The notes: generated by a model from the letters alone, not told the origin. A DNA stretch of 64,000 nt from a bacterium (GCA_016124195.1 WGOE01000010.1:1-64000); one strand, 5' to 3'. Positions 34,385-43,465 are shown, counted from the first letter of the stretch. Program-made: numbers and translations.

Positions 34385-35392
34385 ATGGCGATCACTTTGA
34401 AAGATGTGGCAGAGCGGGCCGGGGTTTCGCGGGCCGCCGTGTCGCGGTCTTATACCGACGGGGCCTCTGTCTCGCTCAAGACGCGCGCCAAGGTCGAACG
34501 GGCCGCGCGCGAGCTGGGCTATACGCCCAACATGCTGGCGCGCAGCCTGACCACGCGCAAGACGCAGCTGGTGGGTCTTGTGTCGAACAACTTTCACAAC
34601 CCGGTCTTCCTGCAGATCTTCGATCTTTTCACCCGGGGCCTGCAGGAACAGGGATTGCGGCCCCTCTTGGTCAACCTGTCGGGCGAGACCGATCCTGCGC
34701 GGTCGGTCGGGCTTCTCCGGCAATATTCGGTCGATGGGGTCGTCGTGGCTTCATCCCATCTGCCCGACGGCTTTGCCCGGGCCTTTCGCGATGCCGGGAT
34801 CCCGGTCGTGCATGCCTTCGGGCGCGCCACGCAGGTGCCTGACGTGAATGTGGTGACGATCGACAACCTTGGCGCCGGGCGGATGGCGGCGGAGACGCTG
34901 ATCGCCCGCGGCTATCGCCAGATCGGCTATATCGGCGGGCCAGAGCGGGCTTCGACCGCGCAGGACCGCCTGGCCGGCTTTCTTGAGGCGGTGCGCAACC
35001 GTCCGGAGGTAACTGCCACGGCCAGTTTCGCCGGCGCCTACAGTTTCGAGGCGGGCTTTGCCGAGATGAGCCGCCTTCTGGCCGGGCGCCCGGCCGAGGC
35101 TTATTTTCTGGGCGACGATGTCTTGTCGATCGGGGCGCTGGCGGCTGTGCGGACGGCTGGTTTGCGCGTGCCGCAGGATCTGGGGATCATCGGGCTCAAC
35201 GACATGGAAATGGCGGGCTGGGTCAATATCGACCTGACCACGATCCACCAACCCTTCGCGGCGATTGTGAAATCATCCATCGACATGATGGTGGCAAGCT
35301 TTGCGGACCCCGGGCGGGCGCCCGAGGCTCTGATCCATCCCTGCCATATTGTCGAGCGCGCAACCCTGCGCGCCCTGCCGTCAATCGGCTGA
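34385..35392 (+). CDS. LacI-family transcriptional regulator (moc/iol island)
   Basis: A 335-residue LacI regulator. The DNA-binding part is ITLKDVAERAGVSRAAVSRS with hinge helix NMLARSLTTRKTQLVGLV; the effector domain shows DGVVVASSHLPDG, YIGGPERASTAQDRLAGF and LGIIGLNDMEMAGW. The ATG at 34385 gives the usual start three residues before TLKDVA. It ends three bases before a convergent Gfo/Idh gene. The perfect LacI-type palindrome at 38608 is a good candidate target. Confidence 0.88.
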   Translation: MAITLKDVAERAGVSRAAVSRSYTDGASVSLKTRAKVERAARELGYTPNMLARSLTTRKTQLVGLVSNNFHNPVFLQIFDLFTRGLQEQGLRPLLVNLSGETDPARSVGLLRQYSVDGVVVASSHLPDGFARAFRDAGIPVVHAFGRATQVPDVNVVTIDNLGAGRMAAETLIARGYRQIGYIGGPERASTAQDRLAGFLEAVRNRPEVTATASFAGAYSFEAGFAEMSRLLAGRPAEAYFLGDDVLSIGALAAVRTAGLRVPQDLGIIGLNDMEMAGWVNIDLTTIHQPFAAIVKSSIDMMVASFADPGRAPEALIHPCHIVERATLRALPSIG

Positions 35393-35395
35393 CCG

Positions 35396-36553
35396 CTAGC
35401 GGAACAGGTGGGGCCTTGCATCGACCCAGACGCCCTCGCCCTTGGCCGAGGCGACCGCGGCATGGATGGCGGCAATCGACCGCAGCCCGTCTTCGGCCGT
35501 GGGGAACAAGGCGCTGGCCGGATCGGCGGCGCGGCCTTCGCCCCGGGCCAGCAGAGTTTCGGCCAGATCGCGGTAGATGTTGCCAAAGGCCAGCGGCATG
35601 CCCTCGGCATGGCCGACCGTGACTCGGCTGGCGCGGTCGGCCTCGGGCGAAAGATTGCCCTCGCCGCGTTCGATGACCTGCAGGCGCTGGCCCAGGGGCA
35701 TGTAGTACAGCTGGTTGGGCTGTTCCTGCGCCCAACGCAACCCGCCGGTTTCGCCAAAGACCTGCAGGGTCAGGCCATGCTGGCGCCCGATGGCGACCGA
35801 TGAGGTCCAGAGCCGGCCGACCGTTCCGCCGTCCATGCGGAAGTTGACCATCGCGTCATCCTCCAGCACCCGTTCGGCCAGGCACGAGACGAAGTCGGAC
35901 GACAGCCGCGTCACCTCTTGCCCGGTCACGAATGAAGCCATGTGCAGGGCGTGGATGCCGCAATCGGCGAATTGCGCCGAAACCCCGGCCTGCGCCGGGT
36001 CATAGCGCCAGCGCACGCGGGGGTTGTTGGCATCGGCGGCATTGGCGTGATGGCCATGGGCGAATTCGGCGACCACCAGCCGCACGCGGCCCAGATCGCC
36101 GCGCGCCACCATGGCCCGCATGTGCCGGACCAGCGCATAGCCGGTATAGCCATAGTTCACCGCACAGATGCGGCCGGCCTTGCGCGCGGTCAGCACCAGA
36201 TCCTCGGCTTCGGCCTCGGTCACGGTCATCGGCTTTTCGCACAGGACGTTGAAGCCGGCCTCGAGAAAGGCCTTGGAGATTTCGTAATGCGTGGCGTTGG
36301 GCGTGGCCACGGTGACAAGGTCCACGCGGTCGGCGCGGCCTTGCTCGCCGGCCAGCATCTCGCGCCAGTCGCCATAGGCGCGGTCGGGTGCGATCCCCAG
36401 ATCCTGCGCAAAGGCCCGGCCCGCGGCAGGGTCATGGTCCAGCGCGCCGGCCGCAAAGGTGAAATAGCCATCAAGCCCCGCCGCAAGGCGATGTGCCGGA
36501 CCGATCTGGCTGCCCTTGCCGCCGCCGATCATGCCCCAGTTCAGTCGTTTCAT
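35396..36553 (-). CDS. Gfo/Idh/MocA-family oxidoreductase
   Basis: A 385-residue NAD(P)-dependent dehydrogenase. The Rossmann motif is WGMIGGGKGSQIGPAHR, the family Glu-Lys-Pro is in NVLCEKPMTVTEAEAE, and the C-terminal alpha/beta domain has FADCGIHALHMASFV. It belongs to the class that oxidises inositols, inosamines or related cyclic polyols. It is last in a minus-strand unit with MocC and a second dehydrogenase. The start at 36553 puts the first residue just before the dinucleotide fold. Confidence 0.85.
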   Translation of the reverse strand: MKRLNWGMIGGGKGSQIGPAHRLAAGLDGYFTFAAGALDHDPAAGRAFAQDLGIAPDRAYGDWREMLAGEQGRADRVDLVTVATPNATHYEISKAFLEAGFNVLCEKPMTVTEAEAEDLVLTARKAGRICAVNYGYTGYALVRHMRAMVARGDLGRVRLVVAEFAHGHHANAADANNPRVRWRYDPAQAGVSAQFADCGIHALHMASFVTGQEVTRLSSDFVSCLAERVLEDDAMVNFRMDGGTVGRLWTSSVAIGRQHGLTLQVFGETGGLRWAQEQPNQLYYMPLGQRLQVIERGEGNLSPEADRASRVTVGHAEGMPLAFGNIYRDLAETLLARGEGRAADPASALFPTAEDGLRSIAAIHAAVASAKGEGVWVDARPHLFR

Positions 36554-36563
36554 CGCGTGCTCC

Positions 36564-37448
36564 CTAGAAGCCGATGGAGGAAAGATAGGTGCGGTTGGCC
36601 CGAGCGTCGTCGATGGGCGAGGTGCCGCCCGAGGGGTCGCAATCCTGTTCCACCGTACACCAGCCAGAAAAGCCGTGCTCCAGCAGAATCTGCCGGACGG
36701 TCGGAAAATCGACATCCCCCTGACCGAGGTTGCAGAAGATGCCCTGGCCGCAGGCCTCGTAGAACCCGGTGCGGTTCGCCACGGCGGCGGCCTTCACCTT
36801 CGGGTCGATGTCCTTGAAGTGCATATAGGAAATCCGCCCGATGTGGCGGCGCATGAAGGCCACCGGGTCATAGCCCGCATAGGAATGGTGGCCGGTGTCG
36901 AAGCAGATCTTCAAGAGGCTGTCATCGACCTCGTCCAGGAGCCTTTCGAGTTCCGGTTCGAAATCAATGAAGCCTGCCGCATGGGCGTGGATGCCAACGG
37001 TCAGCCCGTGATCGACTCCCATCTGGGCCACCTGCCGGATGCGGCCGACAAAGCCCGTCCATTCTGCCGGCGCCATCTGTTCGGCCTCGGCGGCGCGGCC
37101 GGCGGTGGCGGCGCGGCGCGGTGAGATGCTGTCGATCAGAACCAGATGCCGGGCGCCATGCGCTACAAGCGCCGAACAGGTGCGGCGGGCGGCATCCTGC
37201 ACCTCGTCCCATTTCGCCGGATCATGGAAGGGGCGGAACACCACGCCCCCGATCAGCGTCAGGTCATTTTCGTCGAGCGTCTCGGCCAGCAGGGCAGGGT
37301 CCTCGGGCATGAAGCCGATCGGGCCGAGTTCTATTCCACGATATCCCGCCGCCGCGCAGTCCGAAAGCACGCGGCGCCAGGGCGGGTTGCGCGGATCATC
37401 CGCGAACTCGACCCCCCAAGAACAAGGTGCATTGCCGATCTGGATCAT
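36564..37448 (-). CDS. mocC: MocC/IolE-type TIM-barrel dehydratase or isomerase
   Basis: A 294-residue xylose-isomerase-like TIM-barrel protein. IQIGNAPCSWGVEFADDPRN and GYRGIELGPIGFMPEDP open it, HLVLIDSISPRRAATAGRAA is characteristic of MocC, and LKICFDTGHHSYAG, SYMHFKDIDPKV and WCTVEQDCDPS carry metal-binding acids and His. It is also homologous to IolE, which dehydrates scyllo-inosose. No other IolE is present in the window, so it may serve both roles. Ten bases separate it from the next gene. Confidence 0.8.
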   Translation of the reverse strand: MIQIGNAPCSWGVEFADDPRNPPWRRVLSDCAAAGYRGIELGPIGFMPEDPALLAETLDENDLTLIGGVVFRPFHDPAKWDEVQDAARRTCSALVAHGARHLVLIDSISPRRAATAGRAAEAEQMAPAEWTGFVGRIRQVAQMGVDHGLTVGIHAHAAGFIDFEPELERLLDEVDDSLLKICFDTGHHSYAGYDPVAFMRRHIGRISYMHFKDIDPKVKAAAVANRTGFYEACGQGIFCNLGQGDVDFPTVRQILLEHGFSGWCTVEQDCDPSGGTSPIDDARANRTYLSSIGF

Positions 37449-37485
37449 CTTTCCCGTCCCTTGCGAAAATCTGTCGTCTTGTGTC

Positions 37486-38586
37486 TCACAGGTCCACCCA
37501 TTGCCCCGACTGCGCCGAATCCTGCGCCGCCGCGATGATGCGGTTCACTTCCATGCCGTCCGCGAAGGTCGGCCACAGCGAGGTGCCGGTGGCAATCGCG
37601 GTCAGGAAATCGCGCGCCTCGATGATGATCTGGTCCTGATAGCCGGTGCCATGGCCGGGGCCCTGGCAGAAGGCAAGGTAGTCCGGATGCTCCGGCCCGG
37701 TCAGGATCCTGCGAAAGCCGCGCAGGCCCGGCGCATCGTCGGCGCGGTAGAGCCAGAGGGCGTTCTGATCCTCTTGATCAAAGCGGATCGCACCCTTTGT
37801 GCCCGTGATTTCATAGGCATAACCCATCTTTCGCCCGGTCGCGACGCGGCTGAAGGACAAGTGCCCCATGGCCCCGCCCGCAAACCGGCACATGAACTGG
37901 CCGATGTCGTCATTGGTCTGGCGCCCCTCTGCCCCCGGGCGGGCGGGAAAGACCGTGGCGATATCGGCCGACAGGCGCGCGATCGGCCCCACCAGCGCCA
38001 GGGCTGCGTTGATCATATGTGGCGCCAGATCGCCCATCGTGCCATTCGCCGCGCCAAAATTGCGCCACGAGGCGGGCCGTGTCGCATCGGCGTCGAAATC
38101 CTCGGTATGTTCGCCGCGAAACCAGGTCACCCCGCCGATCTCGCCGCTCTGCACGAGGCGGCGGGCGAATTGCGAGGCCGGCGTGCGGATGTAGTTGAAC
38201 CCCACCATGTTCACGCAGCCCGAGGCCTTGGCGGCGGCGACCATGGCCCGGCTGTCGTCCAGGCTGGCACCCAGAGGCTTTTCGCAGAAGACGGGCTTGC
38301 CCAGCGAAAAGGCCGCCTTGGCTATCGCGCGATGGGTTTCCTGCGGCGAGGCGATCACCACGGCCTCGACCCTGGGATCGGCCACAAGCATACGCCAGTC
38401 GGCAGTGCCGCGGGCGAAACCGTAAGCCGCCCGATAGCCCTCGGCCGAGGCCGCGCTGGTCGCGGCGATCATTTCAAGCCGTGGCCGCAGCTCGGTGCCG
38501 AACACCGCGCCGACCGCACTCATGGCGACGGAATGGGCCTTGCCCATATAGCCGCCGCCCACGATCCCCACGCCGATGTCGCGCAT
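37486..38586 (-). CDS. Gfo/Idh/MocA-family oxidoreductase (MocA/IolG-like)
   Basis: A 366-residue dehydrogenase heading the minus-strand unit. GVGIVGGGYMGKAHSVAM is the dinucleotide-binding loop; PVFCEKPLGASLDDS has the family Glu-Lys-Pro; DLAPHMINAALALVG is the substrate-domain helix. It may oxidise myo-inositol, scyllo-inositol or scyllo-inosamine. It starts 22 bp from the LacI palindrome that it shares with the divergent iolC. Which of the two Gfo/Idh genes is MocA proper cannot be settled from sequence. Confidence 0.85.
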   Translation of the reverse strand: MRDIGVGIVGGGYMGKAHSVAMSAVGAVFGTELRPRLEMIAATSAASAEGYRAAYGFARGTADWRMLVADPRVEAVVIASPQETHRAIAKAAFSLGKPVFCEKPLGASLDDSRAMVAAAKASGCVNMVGFNYIRTPASQFARRLVQSGEIGGVTWFRGEHTEDFDADATRPASWRNFGAANGTMGDLAPHMINAALALVGPIARLSADIATVFPARPGAEGRQTNDDIGQFMCRFAGGAMGHLSFSRVATGRKMGYAYEITGTKGAIRFDQEDQNALWLYRADDAPGLRGFRRILTGPEHPDYLAFCQGPGHGTGYQDQIIIEARDFLTAIATGTSLWPTFADGMEVNRIIAAAQDSAQSGQWVDL

Positions 38587-38607
38587 TGCGGCCGTCCCTC
38601 AATAGTG

Positions 38608-38625
38608 TTTGCAACCGGTTGCAAA
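38608..38625. promoter_or_regulatory. Perfect 18-bp LacI-type operator between mocA-like gene and iolC
   Basis: TTTGCAACCGGTTGCAAA is a perfect palindrome and fits the LacI-family pattern TGNAANCGNTTNCA with the central CG. It sits 22 bp upstream of the leftward dehydrogenase gene and 132 bp before iolC. The LacI regulators at 34385 and 45439 are the candidates; the first is favoured. Confidence 0.75.
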
Positions 38626-38756
38626 ATGAGTAACCTGAGCAGCAAGCTCAGGTCAATCCGGTTTCGCCATCGGGGCAGGGCAGATTTCATCGGGCCGGAA
38701 AAGAGCCGGCCTGCGGCGGGCGGCCGTGCCGCTTGGACCAGGGGGAGAGGCTGAAC

Positions 38757-39728
38757 GTGCAACGCGTCTGGAAACGTATGGTGCTGAACCGGTTTGTCGT
38801 TCTGGGCCGCGTCGGCATGGACCTTTATGCCGACCCGCCGGGCACGCGAATCGAAGAAGCGCTGCGCTATACCGCGGCCATCGGCGGTTCGGCGGGGAAC
38901 ATCGCGGTGGCGCTGGCCCGGCAGGGCGCGCGGGCGGCGCTGTTGACCCGGGTCTCGGATGACGCGGTGGGGCGCTACTGTGTCACCGAACTGGCCCGCT
39001 ATGGGGTCGATACCGCGCTCGTCAGGTCCACCCCAGGCGAGGCGCGCACCTCGCTGGCCGTGGTCGAGACCATCGCCCGCGATCCGCAGACCGTGCTTTA
39101 CCGCAACGGTGCCGCCGATTTCGCCCTGACGCGCGACGATGTCGGCACGGTGGACTTCGGCGGTGTCGCGGCCCTGGTCGTCACCGGCACGGCGCTGGCC
39201 TGCGAACCGTCGCGCGGCGCCACCTTTGCCGCCATCGAAGCCGCCCGCAGCGCGGGTGCGCTGGTGGTGCTGGACATCGACCACCGGGCCTATTCCTGGC
39301 CCTCGGTGGCCGAGGCGGTCGAGGTTTGCCGCACCGCCGCCGCCCGAGCCGACATCGTCATCGGCAATGACGACGAATTCGGCCTTCTGGCGCGTGACCA
39401 TGCCCACGGCCCGGCCTATGCCCGCGCTTTGGCGCAGGACGGCGCCGAGTTCACCATCTACAAACGCGGTGCTGCGGGGGCCACGACCTACACGCCGGAC
39501 TTCACCTTCGACACCCCCATCTTCCCGGTCAAGGCGCTCAAGCCGATGGGGGCGGGCGACGGGTTCATGGGCGGTCTGCTGGCCTCGCTTGGCCGGGGCA
39601 GCACACTGGATCAGGCCGTGCGCTGCGGTGCGGCCACGGCGGCGCTGATCGTGGCCGGCATCGGCTGCGCCCCCGCCTCGCCCGACCGCGCGCAACTTGA
39701 CCAATTTCTCACCAGCCATCGCCCCTGA
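38757..39728 (+). CDS. iolC: 5-dehydro-2-deoxygluconokinase
   Basis: A 323-residue PfkB/ribokinase-family kinase phosphorylating 5-dehydro-2-deoxygluconate in inositol breakdown. It shows LGRVGMDLYADPPGTRIEE, the Gly-rich AAIGGSAGNIAVALARQG, and the anion-hole/base segment PMGAGDGFMGGLLASLGRG (GAGD). It is a stand-alone kinase without the C-terminal DUF2090 aldolase-like fusion some IolC proteins have. A GTG at 38757 is chosen because GGGGGAGAGG lies six bases upstream; an ATG at 38778 is possible. Confidence 0.9.
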   Translation: MQRVWKRMVLNRFVVLGRVGMDLYADPPGTRIEEALRYTAAIGGSAGNIAVALARQGARAALLTRVSDDAVGRYCVTELARYGVDTALVRSTPGEARTSLAVVETIARDPQTVLYRNGAADFALTRDDVGTVDFGGVAALVVTGTALACEPSRGATFAAIEAARSAGALVVLDIDHRAYSWPSVAEAVEVCRTAAARADIVIGNDDEFGLLARDHAHGPAYARALAQDGAEFTIYKRGAAGATTYTPDFTFDTPIFPVKALKPMGAGDGFMGGLLASLGRGSTLDQAVRCGAATAALIVAGIGCAPASPDRAQLDQFLTSHRP

Positions 39729-39743
39729 CCGGAAAGGCCTGCC

Positions 39744-40586
39744 ATGCATATTGCCCCCTTCGACAACCGCAACGCACCGATCATCGCTGCGGGCCATGCC
39801 CTTGTGCCGCTGGTCTATTTCAACATCGTCCAGCTGAAGCGGGGCGAGCATTTCGTCTCGCAGGTCCCCGGATACGAGACTTGCATCGTGCCCGCCACTG
39901 GCACGATCGACGTGGCGAGCGCAGGTCAGACCTTTGCCGCCATCGGCAAGCGGCGCGCCAATGTCTGGGATGGCGAGCCCGAGGGCGTCTATGTCACGAC
40001 CGGTGCCGCCGCCACGATCACCTGCCAAAGCGACGCGGCCGAGGTCTTCGTGGCCGGCGCCCGCACGGATGAGGCCTTTCCGCCGTTCGCCATCCACGCC
40101 GCCGACATCGACCCGGTCCAATATGGCTCGGACGACACCAAGACCCATCGCAAGATCAAGCACATCCTGGGCACCAAATACCATGGCCGGGTCAGCCGCC
40201 TTCTGGTGTCGGAACTTTACACCGTGGGCACCGGCGGCTGGTCGGGCTTTCCAAGCCACAAGCACGACACCAACCGCCTGCCGCTGGAAACCCGCCATGA
40301 CGAGGTCTACAACTTCCGCTTCAACCCGCCGCATGGCTCGGGCCTGCAGATGCTGCAGCGCGAGGATGGCCAGCCGGGCGATGCCTATCACATCGTCGAT
40401 GGCTCGACCGTGGTGATCGACAAGGGCTATCATCCGTGCTGCGTGCTGCCCGGCTATCAGATGTATTACTTCACCATTCTGGCGGGCGAGACTCAGCGCT
40501 CGCTCGTGCAGTTCTTCCAGCCGAGCCATGCCGATCAGATCGAAACCATCCCGGGGATCAAGGACATGATCGCCAAGTTCAAATGA
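39744..40586 (+). CDS. iolB: 5-deoxy-glucuronate isomerase
   Basis: A 280-residue bicupin enzyme converting 5-deoxyglucuronate to 5-dehydro-2-deoxygluconate. The metal-binding cupin motif is WSGFPSHKHDTNRLPLETRH, followed by EEV-like DEVYNFRFNP and the second-cupin GYHPCCVLPGYQMYYF. Length matches IolB. It begins 15 bases after iolC and overlaps the aldolase gene by four bases, so the three are one unit. Confidence 0.93.
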   Translation: MHIAPFDNRNAPIIAAGHALVPLVYFNIVQLKRGEHFVSQVPGYETCIVPATGTIDVASAGQTFAAIGKRRANVWDGEPEGVYVTTGAAATITCQSDAAEVFVAGARTDEAFPPFAIHAADIDPVQYGSDDTKTHRKIKHILGTKYHGRVSRLLVSELYTVGTGGWSGFPSHKHDTNRLPLETRHDEVYNFRFNPPHGSGLQMLQREDGQPGDAYHIVDGSTVVIDKGYHPCCVLPGYQMYYFTILAGETQRSLVQFFQPSHADQIETIPGIKDMIAKFK

Positions 40587-41410
40587 GCCTCGTGTCGCTG
40601 AAAGCCGTGCTGACCCCCTGCCTGACCGATGGAACGGCGGTGGCCGGGCTGGTGGTTCTGGGCTGGGAGGATGCGCTGGCCTATGTGCGCGCGGCCGAGG
40701 CCGCCCGGCGCCCGGTCATCCTGCAGGCCGGGCCGGGGTGCCGGGCGCATATGCCTTTGCCGGTGCTGGGGGCGATGTTTCGCACCTTGGCCGAGGCCGC
40801 TTCGGTCCCGGTCGTGGCCCATCTGGACCACGGCGAAAGCCTGGCTGTGTGTCAGGCGGCCATCGACTGCGGGTTCACCTCGGTCATGTATGACGGATCG
40901 GCCCTGCCGCTGGCCGAAAACATCGCGCGGACAAGGGCTGTGGTCGATCTGGCGCATCCGCAGGACGTGTCGGTCGAGGCGGAATTGGGGGTCGTGGGCT
41001 ATCACGATGGCGCGCCCTCGCTTGGCACCGATCCGGCCGAGGTGGCGCGCTTTGCCCGCGAAACTGGTGTCGATGCCCTGGCGGTGTCAGTCGGCAACAG
41101 CCATCTGATGCCGGAACCCGGTGCCAGTCTGGACCGGGCCCGCCTGGCTGCCATCCAGAGTGCCGCGCCCCACCTGCCGCTGGTCCTGCACGGCGGTTCG
41201 GGCATCGCGCCCGATGTGCGCCGGGCGCTGGCACGCGAAACCTCGGTCTGCAAGTTCAACATCGGGACCGAACTGCGCCAGGCCTTCGGTCAGGCCCTGC
41301 GCGCGGCGCTGGACCGCGACCCTGCCCGGTTCGATCGCATCCAGATCCTGTCCGAAACCGTGGCGCCGGTGACCGAGGTCGCACGGCAGGTGATGGCAAA
41401 CCTCGGCTAA
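40583..41410 (+). CDS. Class II ketose-bisphosphate aldolase (IolJ-like)
   Basis: A 275-residue zinc aldolase of the FbaA/KbaY family. VPVVAHLDHGES has the zinc-binding His-Asp-His, SVEAELGVVGYHDG the conserved Glu-X-Gly, VSVGNSHLM and LVLHGGSGIAPDV the later zinc His and phosphate site. In this setting it should cleave 2-deoxy-5-keto-gluconate 6-phosphate, as IolJ does. It starts in the iolB stop codon and ends at a strong convergent terminator. Confidence 0.87.
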   Translation: MSLVSLKAVLTPCLTDGTAVAGLVVLGWEDALAYVRAAEAARRPVILQAGPGCRAHMPLPVLGAMFRTLAEAASVPVVAHLDHGESLAVCQAAIDCGFTSVMYDGSALPLAENIARTRAVVDLAHPQDVSVEAELGVVGYHDGAPSLGTDPAEVARFARETGVDALAVSVGNSHLMPEPGASLDRARLAAIQSAAPHLPLVLHGGSGIAPDVRRALARETSVCKFNIGTELRQAFGQALRAALDRDPARFDRIQILSETVAPVTEVARQVMANLG

Positions 41411-41442
41411 GGCGGACCCGCCGGCATCAGGTCGGGTCCGCC
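41411..41442. terminator. Bidirectional hairpin between aldolase and inositol transporter genes
   Basis: A perfect ten-base-pair stem, GGCGGACCCG (41411-41420) with CGGGTCCGCC (41433-41442) and a 12-base loop, fills the 39-bp gap between two convergent genes. No T-run is present on either side. Confidence 0.65.
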
Positions 41443-41449
41443 GGCTGGG

Positions 41450-42220
41450 TCAGGCTTCGGCCTCGACCTCGGGCTGGCCTTTCACGCCGGTGATATAGCT
41501 GACCACGTCATTGCCATCCGTCTCGGTCTTGTTCAGCGAAGCGACGATGCGCCCGCGGCGGAACACCACGATGCGGTCCACCAGATCGAAGACCTGCCGC
41601 AGATTGTGGCTGACCAGGATCAGCGGCACGCCGCGGTCCTTCAGGCCCCGGATGATGTTCTCGACCTGGGCGGTTTCCTGCACGCCAAGCGCCGCGGTGG
41701 GTTCGTCCATGATCACCAGCTTGGAGGCGAAGGCGGCGGTCCGCGCGATGGCCACGCATTGGCGCTGCCCGCCGCTCATGTTGCGGATCGGGTTGTCGAC
41801 ATTGGGGATCTTTACGGCCGTCGTCTTCAGAGCTTCGAGCGTGCGGCTGCGCATGGCGCGCCGGTCCAGCCAGGAAAACGGCCCCAGTCTGAAGCGGAAC
41901 AACTCGCGCCCCAGAAACAGGTTCGAGGGCACGTCCAGATCGTCGGCCAGGGCCAGGGTCTGGAACACGGTCTCGATTCCGGCCTCGCGCGCCTCGAGCG
42001 GGCCGGAGTGGCTGACAGAATGGCCGTCAAAGTAGATCTCGCCGGCCGAGCGTTGTTCGACACCGGTGATCTGGCGCACGAAGGTGGATTTCCCCGCCCC
42101 GTTGTCGCCCACCACGGCCACGTGTTCGCCGGGGCGCAGCACGAAATTGGCATCCTCGAGCGCATGCACGCCGCCGTAGCGCTTGGTCAGGCCCCGGGTT
42201 TCCAGAATATATTCGCTCAT
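41450..42220 (-). CDS. iatA: Inositol-type ABC transporter ATP-binding protein
   Basis: A 256-residue single-domain ATPase: Walker A GDNGAGKSTFVRQ, signature NMSGGQRQCVAIAR (Met for Leu) and Walker B LVIMDEPTAAL. CUT2 sugar transporters usually use a tandem ATPase of about 500 residues, as eryE does here; this one is half that size and presumably a homodimer. It is last of the binding protein-permease-ATPase unit, three bases after the permease gene. The inositol or rhizopine substrate is inferred from context. Confidence 0.82.
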   Translation of the reverse strand: MSEYILETRGLTKRYGGVHALEDANFVLRPGEHVAVVGDNGAGKSTFVRQITGVEQRSAGEIYFDGHSVSHSGPLEAREAGIETVFQTLALADDLDVPSNLFLGRELFRFRLGPFSWLDRRAMRSRTLEALKTTAVKIPNVDNPIRNMSGGQRQCVAIARTAAFASKLVIMDEPTAALGVQETAQVENIIRGLKDRGVPLILVSHNLRQVFDLVDRIVVFRRGRIVASLNKTETDGNDVVSYITGVKGQPEVEAEA

Positions 42221-42223
42221 GAC

Positions 42224-43360
42224 CTATCCCCGCACCCGGCTGCGTTGCCGCCATTGATCCAGCACCACGGCGCCGACGATGATCGCGCCCTTGACCATCT
42301 CTTGATAATAGGCGTCGAGCCGGATCGAGGTGAAGCCCGAGATGATCACCGAAAAGATCGCGGCACCCAGTACGGTGCCCACGATCGACCCGCGCCCGCC
42401 CGACAGGGACACCCCGCCGATCACCGCCATGGCGATGGCGTCCAGTTCGTATTGCATGCCCATGCCGGCCTGCGCCGTCAGGTTCTTGGAGGTCAGAAGG
42501 ATCGCCGAGACCCCGGCCAGCATGCCGGCGATGGTGTAGACCAGCACCTTGTGGCGGTCGACGTTGATGCCCGACATCCGCGCCGCCGCCTCGTTCGACC
42601 CGATGGCATAGCTGCGCTTGCCATAGAGCGTGTAGATCATCAGCACGTGGAACAGCACGGCCAGGCCCACGAAGACCACGGCGGGGTTCTGACCCTCCCA
42701 GTGCAGCAGGCCGAAGGTCAGCCGGCCCAGCAGGTCACCGTTCGACAGATTGCCATAGGCGGCGGTCGGAAAAGACACCGGGCTGCCGTTCGACCACCAG
42801 CTTGATGCACCGCGCGCCGAAACCATCATGCCCAAGGTGGCGATGAATGGCGGGATTCGGGTATAGGCAACCAGGATGCCGTTCACAAAGCCTGCGAGGA
42901 TGCCGCAGCCAAGCCCCACGCAGATGGGTACTATGACCGGCAGATCCATCCAGGCCGGCCCGAACAGCGCCTTGGGGTTGGGGTTGCCGTTGACCAGCGC
43001 GGTCTGGGCAAAGCTCATGGTGATCATTGCCGTGGCGCCCACGATCGAGCCCGAAGACAGGTCGATGCCGCCCAGGATGATGACCTGCGTGACGCCAAGC
43101 GCGATGATGCCCACGATGGCCACCTGCAGGATCATGATGTCCAGCCGCTGCTGGTTGAAGATCCCCGGCATGTTCTCGCGCATGTTGAACAGGAAACTGG
43201 TGCCGTTCAGCCGGTTCAAGACTTCAAAGATGATGACGATGAACACCAAAGCCGCGAAGACGTTCCATTCCGGGGCCCTCGTCCGTTTGGCCGGGTCGTA
43301 TTTCAGGCCGCCCAGACCATGCACCGATTGCGAACCAGACTGCGATGCCGGTTTCGACAT
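42224..43360 (-). CDS. iatP: Inositol-type ABC transporter permease
   Basis: A 378-residue CUT2 permease with about ten membrane segments. Conserved features are LGVTQVIILGGIDLSSGSIV, NGILVAYTRIPPFIATLGM and the coupling segment GVSLSGGRGSIVGTVLGA near residue 310. An N-terminal cytoplasmic extension of about 35 residues precedes the first helix. The ATG at 43360 follows GAGAGGAAG. A GC-rich hairpin separates it from the binding-protein gene. Confidence 0.85.
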   Translation of the reverse strand: MSKPASQSGSQSVHGLGGLKYDPAKRTRAPEWNVFAALVFIVIIFEVLNRLNGTSFLFNMRENMPGIFNQQRLDIMILQVAIVGIIALGVTQVIILGGIDLSSGSIVGATAMITMSFAQTALVNGNPNPKALFGPAWMDLPVIVPICVGLGCGILAGFVNGILVAYTRIPPFIATLGMMVSARGASSWWSNGSPVSFPTAAYGNLSNGDLLGRLTFGLLHWEGQNPAVVFVGLAVLFHVLMIYTLYGKRSYAIGSNEAAARMSGINVDRHKVLVYTIAGMLAGVSAILLTSKNLTAQAGMGMQYELDAIAMAVIGGVSLSGGRGSIVGTVLGAAIFSVIISGFTSIRLDAYYQEMVKGAIIVGAVVLDQWRQRSRVRG

Positions 43361-43424
43361 GTCTTCCTCTCCCCGATTGTCCTTGATGGGTGCTGCGCGA
43401 CCCCGGGGATCGCGCAAGGCACAG

Positions 43425-43448
43425 GGGGGCGGCCTCCACGCCGCCCCC
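43425..43448 (-). terminator. Intercistronic hairpin between ibpA and iatP
   Basis: A perfect nine-base-pair stem (GGGGGCGGC at 43425-43433, GCCGCCCCC at 43440-43448) with a six-base loop lies in the 105-bp gap after the binding-protein gene. No T-run follows. Such hairpins commonly protect the upstream message and reduce downstream expression, giving more binding protein than membrane parts. Confidence 0.6.
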
Positions 43449-43465
43449 GCCGCACCGGATGCGGA

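Noticed and set aside
36564-37448. Calling this gene iolE with certainty
   Set aside because: It is equally close in appearance to MocC, and the MocD/MocE context favours MocC. Both readings are given instead.
38520-40529. Long minus-strand open frame opposite iolC and iolB
   Set aside because: It is antisense to two clear pathway genes and has no recognisable domain or start signal.
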